NCBI GenBank assembly: GCA_964586455.1
Contig: CAZPHV010000001.1
Coordinates: 62,001-126,000, forward strand
DNA from: Aquimonas sp964586455
GTDB taxonomy: Bacteria > Pseudomonadota > Gammaproteobacteria > Xanthomonadales > Xanthomonadaceae
Length of the DNA stretch: 64,000 nt
Direction of reading: 5' to 3'
In this document: positions 50,452 to 59,703 of the stretch, piece after piece
How positions within the stretch are numbered: the first letter of the stretch is position 1
How the letters are laid out: every line of letters starts with the position of its first letter
Made by a program: the position numbers and the translations under genes
Notes under the pieces: model-generated
The model's database searches: none
What the model saw: only the letters and a program-made list of their open reading frames with translations
Told to the model about the DNA's origin: nothing

Positions 50452-51179
50452 GCGCGACTCCGAAAGAACAAAAGAAGGGTGATGACCAGCGTCGCCAGCG
50501 ACAGACCCGCCCACTGCAGGGCGTAGCCACGATGCTTTTCGGGCGGCAGTGTATTGGGCAGGACGTCCAGATCGCGCGCATGCCCGATCGGGATTTCCGG
50601 ATCGAGCCGAAGCAGGCGCGGCAGGATCTCCAGCCCGGTCTGCTCGGACAGCTCGCCGGTATCGAGATAGTTGAGCAGCACCACGTCGCCTTCAGCGACG
50701 GGGTTGGGCGCAAGCCTCAGGCCTTGCCCCGGCAGATCCGTCAGCAGCCCGCGCGCCGCAAGCTGCACAGGCAAAGCATCGAGCTCGGGCAGGCGCCTGT
50801 CCGCGGCCAGCGGCAGCCAGCCCAGGTCGGTCAGCATCCAAGAGCCCTCACTGCCGGAAGCGCGCGCCAACACATACTCGCGCAGACCCACCCTGCCCTC
50901 GCGCTGCTGGTTGTCCAGCAGCAGCCGCGGCGAGGGGCGCAGTTCGATCTCACCCTGCACCCTCACCGGCAAGCCCTTCAGGCTGGCATCCAGTGCCGCA
51001 GGTTCGAGTGCGCGCGGGCTCGCCATGCGCGCGGATTCGACCTGGGTCAACCACGCCTGCTTTTGTTCGCCGCGGTCGAACTGCCAGTTCGACAGCGCGG
51101 CGAAGCCAACCGCCAGCACCAAGCCACCAGCGGTCAGCACCAAGCGCTTGGCCGCGGACACGCTCACGCCGGCCAGCAC
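50448..51179 (-). CDS. SURF1 family cytochrome oxidase assembly protein
   Basis: The roughly 243-residue protein has an N-terminal membrane helix (AKRLVLTAGGLVLAVGFAAL), a periplasmic domain with SNWQFDRGEQKQ, LLLDNQQREGRVG, LTDLGWLPL and HRGYALQWAGLS, and a C-terminal helix: the SURF1 pattern. It inserts or hands heme A to the oxidase. The start is uncertain: GTG 51179 gives the usual length, but GTG codons at 51167 and 51161 are also possible. It diverges from the DUF2909 gene, with 45 bp between. Confidence 0.88.
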   Translation of the reverse strand: MLAGVSVSAAKRLVLTAGGLVLAVGFAALSNWQFDRGEQKQAWLTQVESARMASPRALEPAALDASLKGLPVRVQGEIELRPSPRLLLDNQQREGRVGLREYVLARASGSEGSWMLTDLGWLPLAADRRLPELDALPVQLAARGLLTDLPGQGLRLAPNPVAEGDVVLLNYLDTGELSEQTGLEILPRLLRLDPEIPIGHARDLDVLPNTLPPEKHRGYALQWAGLSLATLVITLLLFFRSRA

Positions 51180-51224
51180 GGAGGGGGTGAGATACTTTGC
51201 GGCGTCATTGCACAGGTGCTGCCC

Positions 51225-51431
51225 ATGGAAAAGCTGCTGATCGTCGGGTTCCTCGCGCTCATTCTCTACAACCTGGGCGCGGGGCTGTACTACATGATTT
51301 CCGACAAGAGCGACGCACACCGAACGGTGAACGCGCTGACTCGCCGGATCGGGTTGTCGGTGCTGCTCATCGTGCTTGTGCTGATCGGCATCGCCACCGG
51401 CATCATCAAGCCGCACGGCATCGGCGGCTGA
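51225..51431 (+). CDS. DUF2909 twin-transmembrane protein
   Basis: The 68-residue protein has two membrane helices (LLIVGFLALILYNLGAGLYY and LSVLLIVLVLIGIATGII) joined by a basic loop (ISDKSDAHRTVNALTRRIG). DUF2909 proteins are found regularly in gammaproteobacterial cytochrome oxidase loci between coxC and SURF1, which is the position here. Function unknown. It is read on the plus strand, divergent from SURF1, and ends 42 bp before the terminator at 51474. Confidence 0.8.
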   Translation: MEKLLIVGFLALILYNLGAGLYYMISDKSDAHRTVNALTRRIGLSVLLIVLVLIGIATGIIKPHGIGG

Positions 51432-51473
51432 TCGCAGCGCGATCCGGCCACGCGCGTTGAGCGAAGGGAGCTC

Positions 51474-51514
51474 AAACGCAGCGGGGCCGGCAGCTTGCCG
51501 GCCCCGCTGCGTTT
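51474..51514. terminator. Strong bidirectional intrinsic terminator
   Basis: A perfect 19-bp stem AAACGCAGCGGGGCCGGCA, 3-base loop GCT, and its complement to TTT. A/T ends on both sides give an intrinsic terminator readable in both directions, between the convergent DUF2909 gene (ends 51431) and coxC (ends 51534). Confidence 0.85.
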
Positions 51515-51533
51515 GCCTTCTGCAGATGCGGAC

Positions 51534-52409
51534 TTACAGCACGTAGATGAACAGGAACAGGATCAGCCAAACGACGTCGACGAAGTGCCAATACCAAGCC
51601 ACCGCCTCAAACGCGAAGTGGTTGTCCTTCGTGAAATGACCCTTGGCTACGCGGAACCACATCACCGCCAGCATGATCGCGCCCAAAGTCACGTGCATGC
51701 CGTGGAAGCCGGTAAGCATGAAGAAGGTCGAGCCGTAGATGCCCGAGCTCAGCTTGAGGTTGAGGTCGCCGTAGGCGTGGGTGTACTCGTAAATCTGGAA
51801 ATACATGAAGATCGCGCCGAGTACGACGGTAGCAGCCAGCCAGATCAGAATCTGGGGCCGGTTGCCTGCCTTCAGCGCGTGATGCGCGATGGTCAGCGTT
51901 ACACCGGAAGCCAGCAGCAACAGGGTATTGAGCAGCGGGATGCCCCAGGCCGGAATGGTCTGGAAGCTGCCGTTGAGATCCGACGGGCCATTGGTCGGCC
52001 AAACGGCGTCGAAGGAGCTCCAAAGAAACTCATGGGTGGCCGCACCCGCGCCCTCACCACCCAGCCAGGGCACCGAGAACATGCGGGCATAGAACAACGC
52101 ACCGAAGAAGGCAGCGAAGAACATGACTTCCGAGAAGATGAACCACAGCATGCCCATACGGAAGCTGCGATCAACCTGCGAGTTGTACTTGCCAGCGACC
52201 GACTCGCTGATCTGGTCGGCGAACCAGCCGCTCAGCATGAACAGCGTGATCGCGATGCCGGCGTAGAACACCCACATTCCCCAGGCAGCGCCGTCCATCC
52301 AGCTGGCAACGCCAAGCATGGTGATGAACAGGCCGATTGCACCCACGATCGGCCAGGGGCTGCTGTGTGGGACGTAGTAGACGTTGGCGTCGTCGTGGGT
52401 GTGTGCCAT
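51534..52409 (-). CDS. ctaE: Cytochrome c oxidase subunit III
   Basis: The 291-residue CoxC/CtaE has seven helices; blocks include YYVPHSSPWP near the N-terminus, FRMGMLWFIFSEVMFFAAFF, YGSTFFMLTGFHGMHVTLGAI, and FEAVAWYWHFVDVVWLILFLFIY at the C-terminus. It stabilises the oxidase and the proton path. The start at 52409 (MAHTHDD) is chosen; the frame is open to 52523. It follows ctaG by 70 bp and ends at the bidirectional terminator. Confidence 0.97.
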   Translation of the reverse strand: MAHTHDDANVYYVPHSSPWPIVGAIGLFITMLGVASWMDGAAWGMWVFYAGIAITLFMLSGWFADQISESVAGKYNSQVDRSFRMGMLWFIFSEVMFFAAFFGALFYARMFSVPWLGGEGAGAATHEFLWSSFDAVWPTNGPSDLNGSFQTIPAWGIPLLNTLLLLASGVTLTIAHHALKAGNRPQILIWLAATVVLGAIFMYFQIYEYTHAYGDLNLKLSSGIYGSTFFMLTGFHGMHVTLGAIMLAVMWFRVAKGHFTKDNHFAFEAVAWYWHFVDVVWLILFLFIYVL

Positions 52410-52479
52410 GGAGCTTCCCCGGTGAACGAAAGTTGAAAGTCTAACAAGTCGCCCGCCGGGTTCGGCGCGCGACAGCGGA

Positions 52480-53055
52480 TCAATGCATGCCGGCGGCCGC
52501 AATCCGAGCGGTGGCATGCTCATTGTTGAAGAAGGTGTAGGACAGGGTCAGTGTCGTGATCTCGCGCGGCAACGCCGGATCGATCACGAAGCGCACCGGC
52601 ATCGGACGCTCCTCACCTGGGTTCAACAACTGTTCGGTGAAGCAAAAACACTCGGTCTTGTTGAAGAAGATCGAGGCACGCGAAGGAGCCACACTTGGGA
52701 CCGCCTGGCCCACGATAGGAGTGTCGTCCATGTTGCGCGCGTGGAACATGGCTTCGTACATCTGTCCCGGATGCACCTGCATCTGGAATTGGTCCGAGCG
52801 GAAGGCCCAGTTGAGGCGCGAGTTCACGCCTGCGTCGAATTCGATCGTGAGGGTGCGGCTGGTATCGACCTCATAGCTTGCAACGACCGTTTCCCCGGTC
52901 GGCGTGCGCTCCAGAGTAATGCCGAAGATCTTCTCGCAGGCAATCCGATACAGAGGCACCAGCGAGAACGCAAACAGAAAAGTGCAGGCGCACGCAAGCA
53001 GAGCCCGACCAAGCACCTTGCGGGTTTCAGCGGGAGCTGGAGCTTCTGCACTCAT
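52480..53055 (-). CDS. ctaG: Cytochrome c oxidase assembly protein CtaG (Cox11)
   Basis: CtaG delivers copper to the CuB site of subunit I. The 191-residue protein has an N-terminal membrane helix (ACTFLFAFSLVPLYRIAC) and a periplasmic domain with the copper-binding KTECFCFTEQ motif. The start overlaps the stop of a 44-residue gene by 4 bases (ATGA), and coxC follows. Confidence 0.96.
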   Translation of the reverse strand: MSAEAPAPAETRKVLGRALLACACTFLFAFSLVPLYRIACEKIFGITLERTPTGETVVASYEVDTSRTLTIEFDAGVNSRLNWAFRSDQFQMQVHPGQMYEAMFHARNMDDTPIVGQAVPSVAPSRASIFFNKTECFCFTEQLLNPGEERPMPVRFVIDPALPREITTLTLSYTFFNNEHATARIAAAGMH

Positions 53056-53186
53056 CGTCCGATCACGCCCGAGAGCACGAAAGCGACATAGATCGCCAAT
53101 GCAAGCACGCCGATCACCAGCGCGGTGCGGCGCGCTGCCGAGCGCTGCTGCGGGCTTGCCTCGGAGGGTGCGGGGGGGCGATTCAT
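53052..53186 (-). CDS. 44-residue membrane protein between ctaD and ctaG
   Basis: Read from ATG 53186 the frame gives MNRPPAPSEASPQQRSA, then RRTALVIGVLALAIYVAF and VLSGVIGR, a basic N-terminus with one membrane helix. It ends in TGA overlapping the ctaG start by 4 bases. Similar tiny proteins lie at this spot in other gammaproteobacterial cox operons. Too short for most gene finders; function unknown, probably oxidase assembly. Confidence 0.7.
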   Translation of the reverse strand: MNRPPAPSEASPQQRSAARRTALVIGVLALAIYVAFVLSGVIGR

Positions 53187-53256
53187 TGCGGGGTTCTCGA
53201 TATCTGCTGGGGCAGCAGCGCCGGGTCGAGGCTCGACGCTGCTGCCACCGGGTGCA

Positions 53257-54873
53257 TCAATGAGTGACGTTGCCGTGCGCGAGCTTGCTGTCGTCGATCA
53301 CGGGCGGGGTGGTGAAGGTGTGGTGCGGCGCGGGGCTCGGCACCGTCCACTCCAGACCCTTGGAGCCTTCCCACACTTCAGCCGTGGCCTTGGCACCACC
53401 GCGCGCGCAGCTCCACACGATGTAGACGAACAGCAGCTGCACGATGCCGAAGCCGAAGCCGCCGATGGAGCTGATCATGTTGAAATCGGCGAAGGCGACG
53501 TTGTAGTCGGGGATACGGCGCGGCATGCCAGCCAGGCCGAGGAAGTGCTGCGGGAAGAACAGCAGGTTGACGAAGATGGTCGACAGCCAGAAATGCCACT
53601 TGCCGAGCGTCTCGTTGTACATGTGGCCAGTCCACTTCGGCAGCCAGTAGTACACCGCTGCCATGATCGAGTACACCGCGCCGGTGACCAGCACATAGTG
53701 GAAATGGGCCACCACGAAGTAGGTGTCGTGGTACTGGAAGTCGGCCGGCACGATCGCCAGCATCAGGCCAGAGAACCCGCCGATCGTGAACATGATGACG
53801 AAGCCGATCGCGAACAGCATCGGCGTCTCGAAAGTCATCGACCCCTTCCACATGGTCGAGACCCAGTTGAAGACCTTCACACCAGTAGGCACCGCGATCA
53901 GCATCGTCGCGTACATGAAGAACAACTGGCCGCCGAGCGGCATGCCCACGGTGAACATGTGGTGGGCCCAGACGATGAAGCTGAGGAAAGCAATCGACGC
54001 GGTGGCGTACACCATGGCCTGGTAGCCGAACAGCGGCTTACGGGCGAAGGTCGGAATGATCTCCGATACGATGCCAAAAGCCGGCAGAATCATGATGTAG
54101 ACCTCCGGGTGGCCAAAGAACCAGAAGATGTGCTGGTACATGACCGGGTCGCCGCCGCCCGCCGCATTGAAGAAAGCGGTGCCGAAGAACTTGTCGGTCA
54201 GCAGCATCGTGACCGCACCCGCCAGCACCGGCATGACCGCGATCAGCAGGAAGGCGGTGATCAGCCAGGTCCACACGAACACCGGCATCTTCAGCAGATC
54301 CATGCCCGGCGCGCGCATGTTCAGGATGGTCGCGATGATGTTGATCGCGCCCATGATCGAGCTGATGCCCATCAGGTGGATCGCGAAAATGGTGAAGCCG
54401 ACATTGGTGCCGCCCTGCAGCGACAGTGGCGGGTACAGCGTCCAGCCACCGGCAGGGCCGCCGCCCGGAAGGAACAGCGGCAGCAGCAGCAGGGCGAACG
54501 CGAACGGCATGATCCAGAACGACAGGTTGTTCATGCGCGGCAGTGCCATGTCCGGCGCGCCGATCATCAGCGGCACCATCCAGTTCGCCAGGCCGACAAA
54601 GGCCGGCATCACCGCGCCGAAGATCATCACCAGCGCGTGCATGGTGGTCATCTGGTTGAAGAATTCCGGATGCACCAGCTGCAGGCCGGGCTGGAACAGC
54701 TCGGCGCGAATCACCAGCGCCATGGCGCCGCCGATCAGGAACATGATCAGCGAGAACACCAGGTACAGCGTGCCGATGTCTTTGTGGTTGGTGGTCAACA
54801 CCCAGCGCTGCATGAAGCCGCTCGGCTTATGGTCGTGATGCTCGTCGTGATGCGCCGTACTCGAGGTTGCCAT
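53257..54873 (-). CDS. ctaD: Cytochrome c oxidase subunit I
   Basis: The 538-residue subunit I carries low-spin heme a and the heme a3-CuB site. Seen here: TTMHALVMIFGAVMPAF with a heme a histidine, WFFGHPEVYIMILPAFG with the CuB His and cross-linked Tyr region, WAHHMFTVGM with the two further CuB histidines, and VAHFHYVLVTGAVYS with both heme ligands. The start at 54873 has GGAGG about 9 bases upstream; the frame is open to 54894. It follows coxB by 17 bp. Confidence 0.97.
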   Translation of the reverse strand: MATSSTAHHDEHHDHKPSGFMQRWVLTTNHKDIGTLYLVFSLIMFLIGGAMALVIRAELFQPGLQLVHPEFFNQMTTMHALVMIFGAVMPAFVGLANWMVPLMIGAPDMALPRMNNLSFWIMPFAFALLLLPLFLPGGGPAGGWTLYPPLSLQGGTNVGFTIFAIHLMGISSIMGAINIIATILNMRAPGMDLLKMPVFVWTWLITAFLLIAVMPVLAGAVTMLLTDKFFGTAFFNAAGGGDPVMYQHIFWFFGHPEVYIMILPAFGIVSEIIPTFARKPLFGYQAMVYATASIAFLSFIVWAHHMFTVGMPLGGQLFFMYATMLIAVPTGVKVFNWVSTMWKGSMTFETPMLFAIGFVIMFTIGGFSGLMLAIVPADFQYHDTYFVVAHFHYVLVTGAVYSIMAAVYYWLPKWTGHMYNETLGKWHFWLSTIFVNLLFFPQHFLGLAGMPRRIPDYNVAFADFNMISSIGGFGFGIVQLLFVYIVWSCARGGAKATAEVWEGSKGLEWTVPSPAPHHTFTTPPVIDDSKLAHGNVTH

Positions 54874-54890
54874 GATGTCCTGCCTCCAAC

Positions 54891-55790
54891 TCAAAACTGC
54901 GCCGCAACGGCCGGAGCCACCGCGGGGTTCGCGTCAGCCACGCGGGTGGCCTGATTGCCGGCCTGCTCAGCCGCAAGCCAGCTCTCGAATTCTGCAGGGG
55001 TAACCGCTTGGACCACGATCGGCATGAAGCCGTGGTCCTTGCCGCACAGCTCCGCGCACTGGCCGCGGTAGGTCCCGGGCGTATTGATGCGGGTCCAGTT
55101 CTCGTTGATCACACCGGGAATGGCGTCCTGCTTCCAGCCAAACACCGGCACCCACCAGCTGTGGATGACGTCATCCGCCGTGATCACAAACCGGATCTTG
55201 GTGTCGGTCGGAAGCACCAGGGGTTTGTCGACGTCCAGCAGATAGATGTTGTTGCCATCCGCATCAGTCACGGTATCGGGCGTCTTGCCCGACCCGAGCT
55301 GGCGAACGGAGTCGCTGCCGCGATCGATACGACTGACGAAATTCACGTTCCCGGGCTGGCCCTTGTAGCTGACGATTTCGTAGCGCCACATCCACTGGTA
55401 GCCGGTCACTTTCACCGTCATTTCGGAGCCGGTGGTGTCTTCCATGCGGAACATGGTCTTGGTCGCCGGCCACGCCACAGCCACCAGGATCAGCACGGGG
55501 ATAACCGTCCAGATGATCTCGGCCGTCGTGTTGTGGCTCCAGGTCTCAGCCTTCGCGCCCTTCGACTTGCGGAACTTCACCATGGCCACGGCCATCGCAC
55601 CAAACACGACGATGCCAATCACCACGCAGATCCATAGCGTGATCATGTGCAGCGTGTAGACCTCGGTGGACGTGTCGGTCACGCCAGTGGTCATGTTGAG
55701 CTGCCAGCGCTCGGGATTGGCGAAGGCCAGGGCCGAGAACAGCAGGGCGGAGACGCCCATTCCCAGTTGGCTCCAATGGACACGCTTCAT
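54891..55790 (-). CDS. coxB: Cytochrome c oxidase subunit II
   Basis: The 299-residue subunit II has a signal peptide, two membrane helices (TLWICVVIGIVVFGAMAVAM and IWTVIPVLILVAVAW), and the CuA domain, with GYQWMWRYEI, DVIHSWWVPVFGWKQDAIPG and the ligand loop GQCAELCGKDHGFMP. Three starts are possible: 55790 is used for an AAGG 8 bases upstream, 55796 (TGATG with the preceding stop) or a GTG at 55799. No heme c motif is present, so it is a caa3-free aa3-type subunit. Electrons come from cytochrome c. Confidence 0.96.
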   Translation of the reverse strand: MKRVHWSQLGMGVSALLFSALAFANPERWQLNMTTGVTDTSTEVYTLHMITLWICVVIGIVVFGAMAVAMVKFRKSKGAKAETWSHNTTAEIIWTVIPVLILVAVAWPATKTMFRMEDTTGSEMTVKVTGYQWMWRYEIVSYKGQPGNVNFVSRIDRGSDSVRQLGSGKTPDTVTDADGNNIYLLDVDKPLVLPTDTKIRFVITADDVIHSWWVPVFGWKQDAIPGVINENWTRINTPGTYRGQCAELCGKDHGFMPIVVQAVTPAEFESWLAAEQAGNQATRVADANPAVAPAVAAQF

Positions 55791-55795
55791 CAGCA

Positions 55796-56257
55796 TCACC
55801 TTGAGTCTTCGGTAAACCTGTAAACCGCTTGTGCACGCGCCGAACGAAGGCCGTGCTCGAGATCATTCGCGAGCTGCTCCCGCTCGGCCTCGCCGAGGAA
55901 GCGCCCAACGCCCACGCGACGGCCGCGGCAGGCGAGATACAGCTGCCCATCCTGGGCTTCCAGCCGAACCCATTGGGGCGGCTCGGACAGTGCTTCGATC
56001 AGCTCGGGCACGCGGCTCACGGACACGCGCTCGGGGTCGATCGAAATCACCTCGGCACGCTCCGCGCGCCGCCAGACTATCCAGAACACTACCGCCAGCA
56101 CGCTCAACTCAAACGCCGCGAAGGCGGGGGCAAACACATTGCCCTGCAACCAGCTGAAGCCTGTGACCAACACGGCCGTGCAGATCACCAAGCCAAAGAA
56201 GCGCTTGGCCTGACGCAAATCGAGCGAGCGATTGGGCTTGAGCACCCAGCGCTGCAT
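55796..56257 (-). CDS. DUF2244 family membrane protein
   Basis: The 153-residue protein has the pattern WVLKPNRSLDLRQAKRFFGL, two membrane helices (VICTAVLVTGFSWLQGNVF and ELSVLAVVFWIVW), then a beta-rich cytoplasmic tail (ISIDPERVSVSR...WVRLEAQDGQLYLACRGRRVGVGRFL). DUF2244 genes are commonly the first of cox operons in Lysobacterales and neighbours. Start 56257 is an ATG; the frame is open from a GTG at 56293. Its stop overlaps the coxB start region, so the genes are coupled. Confidence 0.8.
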   Translation of the reverse strand: MQRWVLKPNRSLDLRQAKRFFGLVICTAVLVTGFSWLQGNVFAPAFAAFELSVLAVVFWIVWRRAERAEVISIDPERVSVSRVPELIEALSEPPQWVRLEAQDGQLYLACRGRRVGVGRFLGEAEREQLANDLEHGLRSARAQAVYRFTEDSR

Positions 56258-56514
56258 CGCGCCTTCGCCCTCACCATGCACGGTTTCGATCACTGCAGCC
56301 CCCCGTCACCGGAAGGCGTTCGGACAGAAGCCGCCGTAACCCGCGAATGATAGGGCCCAGCGCTACTCCCAGCAATATCAACGAGGCGATTGCTCATGGG
56401 CGCAGCGTGCCCGGGCGCGCGTGCAGGCGGCGCCAAACCGAGGTGAAAGGGAGGCTTCAAAAAGCGGAAACCTGCGCCGTGCGCGGGGTTCCGGTCGTAG
56501 CAACAGCTGCTTCG

Positions 56515-57399
56515 TCACCCAGGACGGCGCTGCTGGGCAAGCGCCATCACTTCGGCCGCACCGGCGCGCAGGCGCTCAGCCTCAGCCTGGTCGATCGGAC
56601 CGTTCGGACTTTCATTGAGAATCAGCTCACCGGCCTCGTTCCAGCCGAGCCAGGTTGTGCGGCCACGCTGTTCGCGCACGATCACCCACGGACGCTCGCC
56701 CTGGAAGGCGTACTTCAGCGAGGCAGTGCCGGCGTCACCAAAATCGACCTGTTCGCGGGCGAAGCGCACGCGGCCTTCAGCTATGAAGGCGTCCCAGCCC
56801 ACAGTGACGTCATCGGTGATGCGCTCGCCGGTGACGCGATTCAGACCGCCGATGGCGCGCTCGATCGCGCCAAAATCCTGCTTCATCTTCTCGGTCGGCG
56901 CGATCTGGGTATCGGCCTGGGCGCCGCCGCGAACCAGCGTCAAGGACACGCGCTCGCCATTGCCGTTGGTCAGCACCGGCTGCGGGGCCGCGCTCGAGTA
57001 CAGCGGCAGGCCCTCGACGGTGAGCGCCGCCAGTACGCCGTAACGACCGCCCTCAACGATCTTGCTGGGGTCATAGGGCAGGGAAAAGCGGTGCGGTAAC
57101 AGCGACGGCGCCGGCTGGACAAACTCGGCCACGACCGGCGGCACCTGTGAAGGATCGTTGAGGTCGAGCAGGCGCACCGACAGCTGGAAACCCGGGGGCA
57201 GTTCGGTGAGGCCGTCCACCGCCAGGTCACCACTGATGGCGGTCGCGAACTGCGGCGTCGATACCTGCGCAGGGGCCGGCGACTGAGCCTGGACCGAGGA
57301 CGATGCCGCAACAGCACGGGGGGCGGGCGGTGCTTCCTGCGAGCCGCAGGCGGTCAACAGAGCGGCGGCCACGGCCAAGGAAATCAGCTTGGAATGCAT
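56515..57399 (-). CDS. YbaY-like lipoprotein
   Basis: The 294-residue product has a lipobox (LLTACG, C18) and a proline-rich segment followed by a YbaY-type domain (LTELPPGFQLSVRLLDLNDPS, then PHRFSLPYDPSKI and YGVLAALTVEGLPLYSS). The remainder after about residue 165 (AIERAIGGLNRVTGERI..., ending WVIVREQRGRTTWLGWNEAGELI) is an unrecognised C-terminal domain. It should be an outer-membrane lipoprotein. AGGAG lies 6 bases before the ATG at 57399. Confidence 0.75.
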   Translation of the reverse strand: MHSKLISLAVAAALLTACGSQEAPPAPRAVAASSSVQAQSPAPAQVSTPQFATAISGDLAVDGLTELPPGFQLSVRLLDLNDPSQVPPVVAEFVQPAPSLLPHRFSLPYDPSKIVEGGRYGVLAALTVEGLPLYSSAAPQPVLTNGNGERVSLTLVRGGAQADTQIAPTEKMKQDFGAIERAIGGLNRVTGERITDDVTVGWDAFIAEGRVRFAREQVDFGDAGTASLKYAFQGERPWVIVREQRGRTTWLGWNEAGELILNESPNGPIDQAEAERLRAGAAEVMALAQQRRPG

Positions 57400-57835
57400 G
57401 TACAGCTCCTGGGGAGTCACGTGCCGACCCGAAGGTCGGATTCAAAACGGGGAGGCGACGCGGCCGCAGCGGAGCACGTTCATTGACGCCAATGCCACCG
57501 ATGGCCAGCCCCTCAGCCTAAACCGTTTGAAGGCAAGGGCAAAGGGGTCAAAAGATGGCATACGCAGGCGCACGGTGACGCGATTGCGAGGCCCGTCACG
57601 CTCTGCTTCGCCTGCGTTCGCCCCGCGTCCTTCAAGGTTCATCGCCCCGCTGGCGACCATTTGGCCCGATGGCAGTTGAAGCGCGGCGCTGCGCGGACAC
57701 TACAATCGCCGCCCGGCTTGGCAAAAGTGCAGGCCCGACGCAGTGAGCGCAGGCATGCGGAACGCCCCCTGCCGGGCTCGCGGCGTCATCAGACGGGCCG
57801 AAGCGAAACCCATCCATTCGTTATGAAGGGCCTGC
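57400..57835. other. Divergent promoter region, no gene seen
   Basis: A 436-bp stretch between the divergent starts of the lipoprotein gene and the SLC13 permease. It must contain both promoters, but I could not fix -35/-10 pairs with confidence. Short open frames here lack homology and lie antisense to each other. No repeat of families A-D is present. Confidence 0.4.
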
Positions 57836-59602
57836 ATGGGCATTGAAGGACTGCTGACACTGCTGGTGCTGGCCGGGGCGGTGATTCTCTTCGTCACCGA
57901 GCGGCTGCCCGTCGACGTGGTGGCGATGATCGTGCTCGCCAGCCTGCTGATCCTGGGCTTGGTGAGCCCGGCGCAAGCGCTCAGCGGGTTCAGCAGCGAA
58001 GCCACGATCACGGTGGCGGCGATGTTCGTGCTCAGCACGGGCCTGACGCGCACCGGCGCGCTGCGGGCGGTGGGCACCGCCTTTTCGAGAATCCGCCAAA
58101 CCTGGCTGTTCACGCTGGCGGTGATGGTGTCACTGGCGGCGATGTCGGCCTTCGTCAACAACACCGCGGCGCTGGCGGTGTTCCTGCCGGTGGTGCTTGG
58201 AGTGGCGGCCGCGAAGCGCTTTTCGGCTTCCAAAGTTCTGATCCCGATGTCCTACGCCGCGCAAATGGGCGGCGTCTGCACCCTGATCGGCACCTCGACC
58301 AACCTGCTGGTCAACTCACTCGCCAAGGACCTTGGCCTGCCCGGCTTCAGCTTGTTCGAGTTCGCCCCGCTGGGGCTGATCACGATGGCAGCGGGTCTGA
58401 TCTACATGACCGTGGTCGGGCCGTGGCTGCTGCCGGATCGCCGCACGGGCGAAATCACTGAAACCTACGAGCTCGGCAAGTACATCGCCGAGCTGCGGGT
58501 CATGCCGGGCTCGCCGCTGATCGGCCACAGCGTGGCCGACGCCAAGCTCGGCGAGCGCCACGGCGTGTTCGTGCTCGAACTGCTGCGCGGCGAGGAGAAG
58601 ATCTGGTCACCGCGCGCGCAGAAGCTGCAGGAGGGGGACATCCTGCTGACCCGAGGCGACTGGAGTCGGCTGAGCAACTTGAAGAACACCGCGCGCCTTG
58701 AGATCGAACCCGAGTTCAAGCTCCGCGACGAGCAGTTCCGCGACGACGATCAGGTGCTGACCGAAGTGATGGTCTCACCCGGCTCGCGCTTCATCGGCCA
58801 GACCCTGCGCTCGCTGGAGTTCAATTGGCACTACAACGCCACCGTGCTGGCGATCCACCGTCGCGGCGAAGTGCTGCGAGAGAAGCTGCGCGATGTCGAA
58901 CTCGCCGTCGGCGATATCCTTCTGATGTTGACCAGTCCGTCGGAAATGCGCCATCTGCGGGCCAACACCAATGTGGTGGTGCTGACTGAGCGCGACGAGG
59001 GGCCCAGCTCAAGCAAGCGCGCGTGGATCGCCATCGCGATCATGGCTGCGGTGGTGGGTGCAGCCACCCTTGAGTGGCTGCCGATCGTGGCCTCGTCGAT
59101 TCTGGGCTGCATCGCGCTGGTGGTGTTCCGCTGTCTGGAGCCGGACGAGGTTTACGAATCCGTCGACTGGCGCGTGATCATGCTGCTGGCCGGCGTGCTG
59201 CCTATGGGGCTTGCCTTGCAGAGCAGCGGCGCGGCGACCTTCCTTGCTGACCGCACGCTGGATGTCGTCGGCGGCTGGGGGCCCATCGCCCTGCTCGCGA
59301 TGATCTACCTGCTCACCGCCACCCTGACCGAATTCATGAGCAACAACGCTTCAGCGGTGCTGCTGACGCCCATTGCAGTCGCGGCCGCGAATTCGATCGA
59401 AGCGGATCCCACACCCTTCGTCGTAGCGGTGGCCTTTGCCGCGTCGACCAGCTTCGCCACGCCGGTGGGCTATCAGACCAACACGATGGTCTACAGCGTG
59501 GGCGGCTATCGCTTCATGGATTTCGTCAAGATTGGGGTGCCCCTAAACCTGTTGTTCTGGGGTATCGCGGTCGTCTTCATTCCGATCATCTGGCCGCTGT
59601 GA
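57836..59602 (+). CDS. SLC13-family permease with two TrkA-C domains
   Basis: The 588-residue membrane protein has two halves of helices with the SLC13/DASS signatures AAMSAFVNNTAALAVFLP and TEFMSNNASAVLLTPIA, each with the SNN/NNT sodium and carboxylate motif, and a long cytoplasmic loop (about 215-395) with two TrkA-C-type regulatory domains (VMPGSPLIGHSVADAKL and VSPGSRFIGQTLRSLEF). Members carry sulfate, dicarboxylates or silicate-like anions; the substrate is unclear. GAAGGG precedes the ATG by about 5 bases. It is monocistronic or leads into the DUF481 gene. Confidence 0.88.
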   Translation: MGIEGLLTLLVLAGAVILFVTERLPVDVVAMIVLASLLILGLVSPAQALSGFSSEATITVAAMFVLSTGLTRTGALRAVGTAFSRIRQTWLFTLAVMVSLAAMSAFVNNTAALAVFLPVVLGVAAAKRFSASKVLIPMSYAAQMGGVCTLIGTSTNLLVNSLAKDLGLPGFSLFEFAPLGLITMAAGLIYMTVVGPWLLPDRRTGEITETYELGKYIAELRVMPGSPLIGHSVADAKLGERHGVFVLELLRGEEKIWSPRAQKLQEGDILLTRGDWSRLSNLKNTARLEIEPEFKLRDEQFRDDDQVLTEVMVSPGSRFIGQTLRSLEFNWHYNATVLAIHRRGEVLREKLRDVELAVGDILLMLTSPSEMRHLRANTNVVVLTERDEGPSSSKRAWIAIAIMAAVVGAATLEWLPIVASSILGCIALVVFRCLEPDEVYESVDWRVIMLLAGVLPMGLALQSSGAATFLADRTLDVVGGWGPIALLAMIYLLTATLTEFMSNNASAVLLTPIAVAAANSIEADPTPFVVAVAFAASTSFATPVGYQTNTMVYSVGGYRFMDFVKIGVPLNLLFWGIAVVFIPIIWPL

Positions 59603-59703
59603 GCACGCCGCCGAGCCTGCGCGCACGGGCAGGTTCACCCGCAATTCAAGCGCCACCGCCCAGTCTGCGCGCCGCACTTCATAGGCATTCAAGCGAGGAA
59701 ACC

